NCBI GenBank assembly: GCA_964036045.1
Contig: OZ038384.1
Location: 24,791,000 to 24,854,999, forward strand
DNA from: Eutreptiella sp. 'Long Island Sound 2002'
Lineage: Eukaryota > Euglenozoa > Euglenophyceae > Eutreptiales > Eutreptiaceae
DNA length: 64,000 nt
Reading direction: 5' to 3'
Shown piece by piece: positions 26,220-35,629 of the stretch (position 1 is its first letter; each line of letters starts with the position of its first letter). Position numbers and translations under genes: made by a program. The notes beneath the pieces were generated by a model. It did not search any database, was not told the origin of the DNA, and worked only from the letters and a program-made list of their open reading frames with translations.

Positions 26220-28691
26220 CTAGGTGGGCCCCTGTCGCCAGTCGACGTGGGGCAGGGGCGGGAAAGCCCCCTGCCTGGCGGTGCTGTGCCAGACCGTCCA
26301 TCGGCCTCCGGCCAGGATGTGCGACCGGTACCGTCCGGCGTGGCCGTGTACGATGGCTTGGTAGCCTGCCGTCTGCAGTACCAGTGCCTCCCCTTGCTTA
26401 GGCCCGGGCGGGGGTGCGCCATCGCCCGCACCCCAGACGCGGGTGCGCCCGCGGAGTGTGGCATGCCACGGGTCTGGTGCATCGCGCTGGGGTCCTTGTA
26501 TGCATCCCGCAATTTGCGCCGGGCCGTGGTGGTGGACGAAGCTCTCCCCGCCGTCTGCTAGCAACGCGGCCGCGACGACGTATAGTTGCTCCGCCGTGAG
26601 GGGTGCCGTCGGCTCGTGCGTCGCGGCCGGCCGTCGGGGCCGCGTGTCGCGGCAGGGGACTTGGGGCAGCAGCTGCGCCGGCCACGCCGCCACTGGACCC
26701 ATGGTGACGGCCGCAACCGCGGACGCCAGCGCCGTGCGGTCCGTGGGTCTGTACTGCCGGAGTCCCGTGGCATCTCGGGTGAGGTGCCTGCAGGCTGCCA
26801 TCCAGGCCACCGCTCCGCAGTTCGTGCAGTCCGGTTCGGCACCGCTCGCATCGTCGCCTCCCCATTGCTGTACCGTGGTGGCGGTGTCGAGCGGGGGGCC
26901 CCGCTGTAGCGCCTCCGGGCCCTGCCCCGGCGGGAGGGCGGGCGGGATTGGCTGCGGGTAGCTGTGCGCGCCCCGGCGCTCCGGGTGCGTGTGGTACGGG
27001 TTCTGCCGGCGGTGTTCCGGGGCTGCCCGTGGCTGGAAGAGGAGTTGGTGCAGGTACCAGTGGCCCTCCGCAGTGGACGGATTGCGGAGCGTTAGCCACT
27101 GTTCCACCACGCCTCCTGGGTGCGCGGCCTCGACGCGGCGCTGCAACCCCAGGCGGCCTAGGCGGTTGGATGTGCCCGCGGGTGGGATGTGTGCTTGCGG
27201 GTAGAGCACCCGCAGCGGCTCCAGCGCCAGGTCCAGCACTTCGTCGTTGAGCTGCTTCGTGAGGGCCGACGCCCTGTGTAGGGCGTGGAGGACCCCGGGT
27301 GTGGGGGCCGTGAGCTGTTCGAGCACCGGTCCCGGCGGGTACCGCGTACCCGGGTTCGTTAGCCACTCCCTGGTGTGGCTCAGTACGGCCTTCCACACGT
27401 CCCTTGTAAAGGCGTGCTGGGGGGCCAATGAGGGGACCATCCGCAGGAGGCGGTGGCACGCCGGCGGCGATCGCATGGGCTGTGGGGCGGCCGCCGCGAT
27501 CCACCTGCACGCCGTGCCGGGCACGATCGCCCCCCATTCCACGGTCCTCATGCCCTCGGCATGGATCAGCGCCTGGCCTTGGACCATGGGGAAATAGGGG
27601 CTCGAGCGCCCCTTCCCTTCCTTCCACCGTACCCAGGCGGCCCCCGCCTGCAGGCTGCGGAGCAGGGCCACGCCGGGGAGGAGCGGCTGCGGGAAAGCCC
27701 CCTTGACGGCCTGGGTGGCGTGGGCCAAGGTGCCCATGGGTAAGTACCACAACGGGAGGGTCCAGGGGCCCGGCAGTGGTTGCGCCACCCCTGCGTCCCA
27801 TCGCCACTCGGAGTCTGGCGGGGTGGCCGGGACCGTGCCCGTCTGCAGGAAGTGGCGCGCCTGCTTGTCGGGGTGCCGTTGGAGGATTGCCGCGAGGCTG
27901 AGCCCCTCTGCCGCTGGTGCCACCGGGAGGCCGCCCCGGGGCCTGCGCCAGGGGTATTCCTGGTCGGCCGGCCAGGTGTGGAGGTCCCGGGCGATGTCCT
28001 CCGCGGTCCCTGTGGGGGCGTCCTCTGGTGCCAGGTGCCACATGACGGCGAGCACCGCCCATGTGGAAAAGGGCCACGCCCGCGGGGGGGCGTACAACTG
28101 GATGGTCCACTGTGGGCACGCCCGCCGCACGCGGGACGCGTGGAGCACCCCTCGGACCATGTCCGCCGCCAGGACCAGCACCATTCCCGAGGGATCCACA
28201 ATGATCCCCTCTGCGGGTCCACCGTGGCGGCCCCGGGTGTGCAGGGCCACTGCCGCCTGTCCCGCGTGGGTGACGCGGTCGACGGCCTCCTGGATGTTCA
28301 CGCTGCCGCGCGCGGTCTCATCCAGGATCCAGCCCTGCGTCACCCCGTAGCGTAGGGCGGCGCGTGCGGCTGCCGGCTTCACCTCGGGCAGCGCTCCGTC
28401 GTCGGCATCGGGCCGGGGGTGCTGTTTGGGGCACCAGCCTTCGCCGGTGCAATGGCCCCGTTTCCACGCTGGGCAGATCGCGGGTACGCCGTCCGCCGGC
28501 GGCGCAGGTTCCGCGGGCGCGTCCCCCGTGGGGGGCTCCGGCAATGCCTCCAGGTCGGAGTCTGTGCCCGCGTCCCCTTGTGAGGGGTCTCCTTCGCCGT
28601 CTCTGAGTCCCAGCGCCCTGATGACCTCGTGTGCTTCGTCCAGCGTCGGAGATCGGGGGCGTGTCTTGCGTGGTGCCGCGGGCTCCGCCAT
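26220..28691 (-). CDS. LINE-1 ORF1: CCCH finger and USP-like cysteine protease
   Basis: The likely start is the ATG at 28,689-28,691 (MAEPAAPRK); the frame is open up to an ATG at 28,796, at the edge of the monomer array. A CCCH zinc finger of spacing C-x7-C-x5-C-x3-H lies near residues 75-95, typical of RNA binding. A long mixed region (about 130-590) is not recognised. The last 200 residues contain a Cys box (DCTNCGAVAWMAAC), a HHHG segment, and GRYRSHILAGGRWTVWHS, which resembles the C-terminal box of ubiquitin-specific proteases, where GHY is usual; here the His reads Arg. ORF1 ends in TAG, in phase with the next ORF. Confidence 0.75.
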   Translation of the reverse strand: MAEPAAPRKTRPRSPTLDEAHEVIRALGLRDGEGDPSQGDAGTDSDLEALPEPPTGDAPAEPAPPADGVPAICPAWKRGHCTGEGWCPKQHPRPDADDGALPEVKPAAARAALRYGVTQGWILDETARGSVNIQEAVDRVTHAGQAAVALHTRGRHGGPAEGIIVDPSGMVLVLAADMVRGVLHASRVRRACPQWTIQLYAPPRAWPFSTWAVLAVMWHLAPEDAPTGTAEDIARDLHTWPADQEYPWRRPRGGLPVAPAAEGLSLAAILQRHPDKQARHFLQTGTVPATPPDSEWRWDAGVAQPLPGPWTLPLWYLPMGTLAHATQAVKGAFPQPLLPGVALLRSLQAGAAWVRWKEGKGRSSPYFPMVQGQALIHAEGMRTVEWGAIVPGTACRWIAAAAPQPMRSPPACHRLLRMVPSLAPQHAFTRDVWKAVLSHTREWLTNPGTRYPPGPVLEQLTAPTPGVLHALHRASALTKQLNDEVLDLALEPLRVLYPQAHIPPAGTSNRLGRLGLQRRVEAAHPGGVVEQWLTLRNPSTAEGHWYLHQLLFQPRAAPEHRRQNPYHTHPERRGAHSYPQPIPPALPPGQGPEALQRGPPLDTATTVQQWGGDDASGAEPDCTNCGAVAWMAACRHLTRDATGLRQYRPTDRTALASAVAAVTMGPVAAWPAQLLPQVPCRDTRPRRPAATHEPTAPLTAEQLYVVAAALLADGGESFVHHHGPAQIAGCIQGPQRDAPDPWHATLRGRTRVWGAGDGAPPPGPKQGEALVLQTAGYQAIVHGHAGRYRSHILAGGRWTVWHSTARQGAFPPLPHVDWRQGPT

Positions 28692-28820
28692 TGCTATGTT
28701 GCTGTGTCTAAGAGCAGGGGGCGGGGTGCGGATGTCCCGTGGCTGGTGCGTTGGTGCGTTGCTACGTTGCTCGGTGTGGGGGTGGTGGATGGGCATCCCC
28801 GGGGGGGCGCCTTCCAGTGT

Positions 28821-31800
28821 TGCGAGGGGCGTCCGGTGTTAGGCGCTGTACCTCTCCCGGTCGCCCGGCCTCCGGAGCGGGCAGCCAGGGTTCCGCGACC
28901 CGTGTGTCCCGGGTGCGGTCGATGCGGACGTGCGGGCCCAGCACCGGCCCCACGGCGTGCGCCCTTGCGGGCCGGCGTTGCTCGCTGTGGGGGTGGCGGA
29001 AGGGCGTCCCCGGGGGGGGTGCCTTCCACCGTTGTGAGGGGCGCCTGGTGTCAGGCGCTGTCCCTTCCCCGGCCGCTCGTCCTCCGGAGCGTGCAGCCAG
29101 GGTTCCGCGACCCGTGTGTCCCGGGTGCGGTCGATGCGGGCATGTGGACCCAGCACCGGCCCCACAGCGTGCGCCCTTGCGGGCCGGCGTTGCTCGCTGT
29201 GGGGGTGGCGGAAGGGCGTCCCCGGGGGGGTTGCCTTCCACCGTTGTGAGGGGCGCCTGGTGTCAGGCGCTGTCCCTCCCCCGGCCGCGCTCGTCCTTCG
29301 TAGCGTGCAGCCAGGATTCCGCGACCCGAGTGTCCCGGGCGCGGTCGATGCGGGCGTGTGGACCCAGCACCGGTCCCACAGCGTGCGCCCTTGCGGGCCG
29401 ACACTGCTCGCTGTGGGGGTGGCGGAATGGCGTCCCCGGGGGCGGTGCCTTCCACCGTTGTGAGGGGCGCCTGGTGTCGGGCGCTGTCCCTTCCCTGGCC
29501 GCTCGTCCTCCGGAGCGTGCAGCCAGGGTTCCGCGACCCGTGTGTCCCGGGTGCGGTCGATGTGGGCGTGTGGACCCAGTACCGGCCCCACGGCGTGCGC
29601 CCTTGCGGGCCGGCGTTGTTCGCTGTGGGGGTGGCGGAAGGGCGTCCCCGGGGGAGGCTGCCTTCCACCGTTGTGAGGGGCGCCTGGTGTCAGGCGCTGT
29701 CCCTCCCTCGGCCGCTCGTCCTCCGGAGCGTGCAGCCAGGGTTCTGCGACCCGCGTGTCCCGGGTGCGGTCGATGCGGGCGTGTGGACCCAGCACCGGCC
29801 CCACAGCGTGTGCCCTTGCGGGCAGGCGTTGCTCGCTGTGGGGGCGGCGGAAGGGCGTCCCCGGGGGGGGTGCCTTCCACCGTTGTGGGGGGCGCCTGGT
29901 GTCAGGCGCTGTCCCTTCCCCGGCCGCTCGTCCTCCGGAGCGTGCAGCCAGGGTTCTGCGACCCGCGTGTCCCGGGCGTGGTTGATGCGGGCGTGTGGAC
30001 CCAGCACCGGCCCCACAGCGTGCGCCCTTGCGGGCCGACGCTGCTCGCTGTGGGGGTGGCGGAAGGGCGTCCCCGGGGGGGTTGCCTTCCACCGTTGTGA
30101 GGGGCGCCTGGTGTCAGGCGCTGTCCCTCCCCCGGCCGCTCGTCCTCCGGAGCGTGCAGCCAGGGTTCTGCGACCCGCGTGTCCCGGGCGTGGTTGATGC
30201 GGGCGTGTGGACCCAGCACCGGCCCCACAGCGTGCGCCCTTGCGGGCCGGCGTTGCTCGCTGTGGGGGTGGCAGAAGGGCGTCCCCGGGGGGGGTGCCTT
30301 CCACCGTTGTGAGGGGCGCCTGGTGTCAGGCGCTGTCCCTCCCCCGGCCGCTCGTCCTCCGGAGCGTGCAGCCAGGGTTCCGCGACCCGCGTGTCCCGGG
30401 CGCGGTTGGTGCGGGCGTGTGGACCCAGCACCGGCCCCGCAGCGTGCGCTCTTGCGGGCCGGCGTTGCTCACTGTGGGGGTGGCGGAGGGGCGTCCCCGG
30501 GGGGGGTGCCTACCGCCGTTGTGAGGGGCGCCTGGTGTCAGGCGCTGTCCCTCCCCCGGCCGCTCGTCCTTTGGAGCGTGCAGCCGGGGTTCTGCGACCC
30601 GCGTGTCCCGGGTGCGGTCGATGCGGGTGTGTGGACCCAGCATCGGCCCCGCAGCGTGCGCCCTTGTGGGCTGGCGCTGCTCGCTGTGGGGGTGGCGGAA
30701 GGGCGTCCCCGGGGCGGGTGCCTTCCACCGTTGTGAGGGGCGCCTGGTGTCAGGCGCTGTTTCTTCCCCGGACGCTCGTCCTCCGGAGCGTGCAGCCAGG
30801 GTTCCGCGACCCGTGTGTCCCGGGTGCGGTCGGTGCGGGCGTGTGGACCCAGCACCGGCCCCACAGCGTGCGCCCTTGCGGGCCGGCGTTGCTCGCTGTG
30901 GGGGTGGCGGAAGGGCGTCCCCGGGGGGGGGGGGTGCCTTCCACCGTTGTGAGGGGCGCCTGGTGTCAGGCGCGGTCCTTCCCCCGGCCGCTCGTCCTCC
31001 GGAGCGTGCAGCCAGGGTTCCGCGACCCGTGTGTCCCGGGTGCGGTCGATGCGGGCGTGTGGACTCAGCATCGGCCCCACAGCGTGCGCCCTTGCGGGCC
31101 GGCGTTGCTCGCTGTGGGGGTGGCGGAAGGGCGTCCCCGGGGGGGGTGCCTTCCACCGTTGTGAGGGGCGCCTGGTGTCAGGCGCTGTCCCTTCCCCGGC
31201 CGCTCGTCCTCCGGAGCGTGCAGCCAGGGTTCCGCGACCCGCGTGTCCCGGGTGCGGTCGATGCCGGCGTGTGGACCCAGCACCGGCCCCACAGCGTGCG
31301 CCCTTGCGGGCCGGCGTTGCTCGCTGTGGGGGTGGAAGAAGGGCGTCCCCGGGGGGGGTGCCTTCCACCGTTGTGAGGGGCGCTTGGTGTCAGGCGCTGT
31401 CCCTCCCCCGGCCGCATGTCCTCCGGAGCGTGCAGCCAGGGTTCCGCGACCCGTGTGTCCCGGGTGCGGTCGATGCCGGCGTGTGGACCCAGCACCGGCC
31501 CCACAGCGTGCGCCCTTGCGGGCCGGCGTTGCTCGCTGTGGGGGTGGCGGAAGGGCGTCCCCGGGGGGGGTGCCTTCCACCGTTGTGACTGGCGCCTGGT
31601 GTCAGGCGCTGTCCCTCCCCCGGCCGCTCGTCCTCCGGAGCGTGCAGCCAGTGTTCCGCGACCCGTGTGTCCCGGGTGCGGTCGATGCGGGCGTGTGGAC
31701 CCAGCACCGGCCCCACAGCGTGCGCCCTTGCGGGCCGGCGTTGCTCGCTGTGGGAGTGGCAGAAGGGCGTCCCCGGGGGGGGTGCCTTCCACCGTTGTGA

Positions 31801-32690
31801 GGGGCGCCTGGGGTCAGGCGCTGTCCCTCCCCCGGCCGCTCGTCCTCCGGAGCGTGCAGCCAGGGTTCCGCGACCCGTGTGTCCCGGGTGCGGTCGATGC
31901 GGGCGTGTGGACCCAGCACCGGCCCCACAGCGTGCGCCCTTGCGGGCCGGCGTTGCTCGCTGTGGGGGTGGCGGAAGGGCGTCCCCGGGGGGGGCTTCCT
32001 TCCACCGTTGTGAGGGGCGCTTGGTGCCAGGCGCTGTCCCTCCCCCGCCCGCCCGTCCTCCGGAGCGTGCAGCCAGGGTTCCGCGACCCGCGTGTCCCGG
32101 GTGCGGTCGGTGTGGGCGTGGGGACCCAGCACCGGCCCCACAGCGTGCGCCCTTGCGGGCCGGCGTTGACCGCTGTGGGGGTGGCGGAAGGGCGTCCCCG
32201 GGGGGGGTGCCTTCCACCGTTGTGAGGGGCGCCTGGGGTCAGGCGCTGTCCCTCCCCCGGCCGCTCGTCCTCCGGAGCGTGCAGCCAGGGTTCCGCGACC
32301 CGTGTGTCCCGGGTGCGGTCGATGCGGGCGTGTGGACCCAGCACCGGCCCCACAGCGTGCGCCCTTGCGGGCCGGCGTTGCTCGCTGTGGGGGTGGCGGA
32401 AGGGCGTCCCCGGGGGGGGCTTCCTTCCACCGTTGTGAGGGGCGCTTGGTGCCAGGCGCTGTCCCTCCCCCGCCCGCCCGTCCTCCGGAGCGTGCAGCCA
32501 GGGTTCCGCGACCCGCGTGTCCCGGGTGCGGTCGGTGTGGGCGTGGGGACCCAGCACCGGCCCCACAGCGTGCGCCCTTGCGGGCCGGCGTTGACCGCTG
32601 TGGGGGTGGCGGAAGGGCGTCCCCGGGGGGGCCACCTTCCACCACGGTGAGGGGCGCTTGGGGTCAGGCGCTGTCCCTCTCCCGTCTGCC
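28821..32690 (-). repeat. Tandem array of about 18 monomers of 212 bp (LINE-1 5' UTR)
   Basis: A unit of about 212 bases repeats head to tail. The landmark TTGTGAGGGGCGC recurs at about 29,033, 29,245, 29,458 and so on up to 32,433, with diverged edge copies at 28,821 and 32,646. Copies differ by scattered substitutions and by the length of one G run. The array ends about 25 bases before the first ATG of LINE-1 ORF1, so it lies in that element's 5' UTR. Because 212 is not a multiple of three and the DNA is GC-rich, long ORFs appear in several frames; they are by-products. Mouse L1 uses 200-bp-class 5' monomers as promoters, and a similar role is inferred here. Confidence 0.85.
31797..32645. 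repeat. Two-monomer higher-order duplication
   Basis: Within the array the dimer 31,797-32,220 is repeated almost exactly at 32,221-32,644, including private variants (CTTCCTTCCACCG, CTTGGTGCCAGGCGC, GGCGTTGACCGC). This is a recent 424-bp duplication at the end farthest from ORF1. Confidence 0.75.
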
Positions 32691-33339
32691 CGCCCACTGC
32701 CGGCTGGGTTGCCGGGGTTCGCTGGGTGTGTGCGGTGTGTGTGGTGTCTGTGCCGTGCGTGTCGTGGTGCGTGGTGCTGCTCTTCCCTTGGTCCTCCGGT
32801 GCTCCCCTCTCCGGTGTCTCGGTGCGGTGTTGTGCTCGCCGTGTGCCCGCCGTGTCCCCCCCTCTGTGTGCGCCCCTTGCTCGTCCGCTGGCTACCCCTT
32901 GTTCCTTTCGTGGCTTCGTTGCTCTTTACCCTTTCCTCTACTCCTCTCCCTGGCATGCACTTTTTCCCTGCCTCCGCTTTGTTGTGTGTCTCTGTCTTTT
33001 TCCTTGTCGGCCCGGGCTTCCTCCTTTGAACCTGCGTAGGGAGGGGAGGGAGCGTAAACGAGCGTGCGGCGGCGACGGTTTTGTCGTGACACGGCACCTC
33101 GAGCTGGCTGGTACGTCATGCGACATGCGTGTGCGACCGGCTTGCGCGTAGGTTTATCGCCCCACTTGCTCCCGTCTTGTCTCCACCCCCCTTTGGTCGC
33201 TACCTTTTCTCGTTGCCCGTTCCGCGCGCGCGGCGTGACATGCAAGATACCTGCTTCTTTCCCCACTACCTTAACGTGTCCTAGTCCTCCCGCCTTGCCG
33301 GGCGTTCGCTTATGTGTGACGACGGCACGACGCAATACT
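32691..33339. other. T/C-rich stretch without gene upstream of the monomers
   Basis: On the LINE-1 sense strand this is the start of the 5' UTR, between leader and monomers. It has pyrimidine-rich and TG-rich low-complexity sequence (about 32,720-32,990). No gene was seen. Confidence 0.35.
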
Positions 33340-33980
33340 TGCCTAAGCGTCTAAGACAACCCTACTTTAACGCCCGGACGACGCAGACACGAGCATACGC
33401 TTCTCCGCGGGACCTGTGAGGGGAAGAGAACATGGGTGCGTGCACGTGTGTTTGTTGGGACCCGGCACACGTCAGCGCTATGCTATTTGTGTGTTTGTTC
33501 CCCGTGTCCCCCTCCCTGGCTATTTGTGTGTTCTAACCCACGCATCTCCGCGGTTGGCGACGTGGCACGACATGGTAACATACTTGCGTTCTTGGTGGCG
33601 GTGTGTGGCTTGCCTACTATTCGTTTGCATGCGGCGGCATACCTTTTGTCCCCTTTCGCTCCCTTTTGCCTCCTACATAAACGGGCGTGCGGGTGGGCGG
33701 TGGGCACGTCTCGGTTACGCTACGTGGTCACCTTTTACTTTTGTTGGCGTGGTTGCCGTTCTCGTCTCGTGTCCGTTGCGTAGCGTAGCGTGGCATGCAA
33801 CATACTTGGACACGACTAGTCACGTGTGTATGCTTGGTTTTTTTTTTTTTTTTTTTTTTTGTTGTGCCCCACCTCGGTTGTCTTTTTGTTCCTCCTCGCT
33901 TGTCCCTTCATACCATGTTGCTCGTCCGTGGCGGTGATGGCCTTGCGGCGTTCCGGGCATGCGCGTGCGGGCATACCTTT
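33340..33980 (-). repeat. Leader copy related to 130-640
   Basis: Read on the minus strand, GGTATGC-type donor motifs occur at about 33,976, 33,642 and 33,250, with weaker AAGTATG motifs at about 33,805 and 33,583. CACAG|GT near 33,405 is followed about 40 bases on by GCGTTAAAGTAGGGTTG, as at 547-602 on the plus strand. A T23 run at about 33,839-33,861 (A run on the sense strand) interrupts it. This is the far 5' part of LINE-1 by position. Confidence 0.5.
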
Positions 33981-34021
33981 CTTTCCTTGCTTTCCGGCGG
34001 CCGGTCGCCATCTGTTACAGC

Positions 34022-35629
34022 ATGTACGAGCCGGGCAGAACGGGCAAGCACGAGCACCTCTACTATCCGCTCCACCACTCGTGCCACACACCGGAGCACA
34101 GAACACAAACCCTCACATGCCACGAACTAAACCCAGACACAGCCTACATCCTCCACTACATCTACTCCTACCTCACACAAGGAGAGCCGGAGCAGGGACT
34201 TAAGGCCCTGTCCCCCAAAGCAAAACACATCATCTCCAAAGGAATAGGGGTGTACGCAACCCCCATCCTGCAGCCCACAACCCCAGTAGCCCACCTTGCC
34301 ACGGGCCTCGCCATATACGCCTACCTGCCCATGAACCCATGCCGCCTCCCACAACCATCACCGGCGGACCGCCTCTTCTTCACCTACGCCTCAGGCGAAT
34401 CCGCCCTCACGCCCATCACCGGAGGGGCCAACCTGCAGCTAACCCACACCGGGGGACACTACCACATGGACCACCACACGGGCCACACCACCTATGGGGC
34501 CTCCTCCCACGGGGAGCTAGGGGCCATGGCCGACGCCATCACCGAGATCGCGGCCCACCTACCCGCCCACCTCCCGCACATCGTCCGGGTCTGGTTCGTG
34601 ATAGACGCCACTGTCTACACACACCTGCTCCTTCGCATAGCAAGGCAACCACTTCACAAACCCACCGCGACGAGCCTCCGCACCCAGGCACTGCTGCTCT
34701 GGAAAGCCCTTCGCAGCCTTCCCCCCTACGTCCAACTCCACATCGTGAAACAAGAGTCCCACAGACACCAATACGGAAATGGTAAGATCGACAACCAGGC
34801 AGTACACCAGCGCACAACGCACCTACCAGCCCTCCAGATCCCTGACCTCGGCCGAAACCACACACACCTCCAACACATACCCCCCGTACCCGAGCCCCAT
34901 CAGACCCCGGACTGGGTACCAGAGGACGCCCCCTATTCCTCCCACGACAGAGCATACCACTACCCCAACCCCATCCAACATCTCGCCCGCGTGCTCGGCG
35001 ACGCAGACAGCCGGGCCTACATCCAGGAGCTCCAGGACAGACTGCAAATCCCCCTCTACCACTCAGCGCTACGCCCAGCAAACGTCCCAGCCCACCTCCA
35101 AAAACGACGCATCCAGCTCCTCAGTGAGCAACTACCATTCCTCACCAGGGTCGCCAGATGGCTCGCCCGCAAACACATCAACGTCCCCGAAGAACACACC
35201 CGTTGCCCTTGCGACCACACCACCCCGGAGGACTGGGAACACTTCAAGAAATGCCCCCTCCATACAGGCAGGGACACGCTAGTGGGCTGGTCCCCGGCGG
35301 AAACCCTGCGACAACACGAACGATGGCCAACCCACAGCCACGCACACCAGGCCACCAAACACCTCTTCCGGGATCCCCTGGTCAAAGAAGCCACCATGAG
35401 AGGGGCGGTGACACAGGCCCTGCACCGACACCTCACCAAACACACGGAAAGCCCCATGGAGGCAGCAGCGCACCTCCAGCTAGAGGCAGTCCGCAGAGCA
35501 GCGGCCCAAATGGTACACCGCAAACACCTCCTCTTAACACACGCGGAGCAACTCACCAACCCCAACGGCAGGGAACACATGCAGCGTCTCATCCATTACC
35601 ATGCCGTGAATGACCGAGACGTCCACTAA
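34022..35629 (+). CDS. LINE-2 RT ORF C-terminal part: RNase H and zinc motif (partial)
   Basis: The frame is open from 33,959, but the first codons derive from the joined leader; the retroelement part starts near the ATG at 34,022. An RNase H-like fold spans residues about 110-270: FFTYASGES (usual first Asp not evident), SSHGELGAM (Glu), WFVIDATVY (Asp), and a closing HRHQYGNGKIDNQA. A C-terminal zinc knuckle-like CPCDHTTPEDWEHFKKC lies near residue 400-416, then a long helical tail. The position of RNase H and CCHC at the end of the RT ORF matches LINE-1. Endonuclease and RT are missing (5' truncation). Confidence 0.75.
   Translation: MYEPGRTGKHEHLYYPLHHSCHTPEHRTQTLTCHELNPDTAYILHYIYSYLTQGEPEQGLKALSPKAKHIISKGIGVYATPILQPTTPVAHLATGLAIYAYLPMNPCRLPQPSPADRLFFTYASGESALTPITGGANLQLTHTGGHYHMDHHTGHTTYGASSHGELGAMADAITEIAAHLPAHLPHIVRVWFVIDATVYTHLLLRIARQPLHKPTATSLRTQALLLWKALRSLPPYVQLHIVKQESHRHQYGNGKIDNQAVHQRTTHLPALQIPDLGRNHTHLQHIPPVPEPHQTPDWVPEDAPYSSHDRAYHYPNPIQHLARVLGDADSRAYIQELQDRLQIPLYHSALRPANVPAHLQKRRIQLLSEQLPFLTRVARWLARKHINVPEEHTRCPCDHTTPEDWEHFKKCPLHTGRDTLVGWSPAETLRQHERWPTHSHAHQATKHLFRDPLVKEATMRGAVTQALHRHLTKHTESPMEAAAHLQLEAVRRAAAQMVHRKHLLLTHAEQLTNPNGREHMQRLIHYHAVNDRDVH

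Larger units (their letters stand above)
14956..33980 (-). mobile_element. LINE-1: giant multi-ORF non-LTR retroelement
   Basis: On the minus strand: leader (33,980-33,340), tandem monomers (32,690-28,821), ORF1 with CCCH finger and USP-like protease, C2H2 ORF, endonuclease/RT/RNase H ORF, two unrecognised ORFs, and an SR-type basic ORF. A 3' region probably continues to about 12,160 or beyond. The first four ORFs are in one phase, separated by single stops; ORF5 and ORF6 follow by overlaps. More than 19 kb is far longer than ordinary LINEs (about 4-8 kb). The sense strand is C-rich, like that of LINE-2 and LINE-3. The 5' and 3' ends are not precisely defined. Confidence 0.8.

Noticed and set aside
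28821-32690. CRISPR-like array
   Set aside because: Units are 212 bp and fully repeated with no unique spacers; the genome is eukaryotic.
28821-32700. Long ORFs of 100-450 codons on both strands in the 212-bp array
   Set aside because: They follow the repeat and GC content, occur in several frames on both strands at once, and contain only Gly/Arg/Pro/Ala-rich text.
33416-33937. Plus-strand ORFs in the leader region
   Set aside because: They are low-complexity translations of T/G-rich leader DNA with a T run; no domain, and the homologous leader at 130-640 does not keep them.
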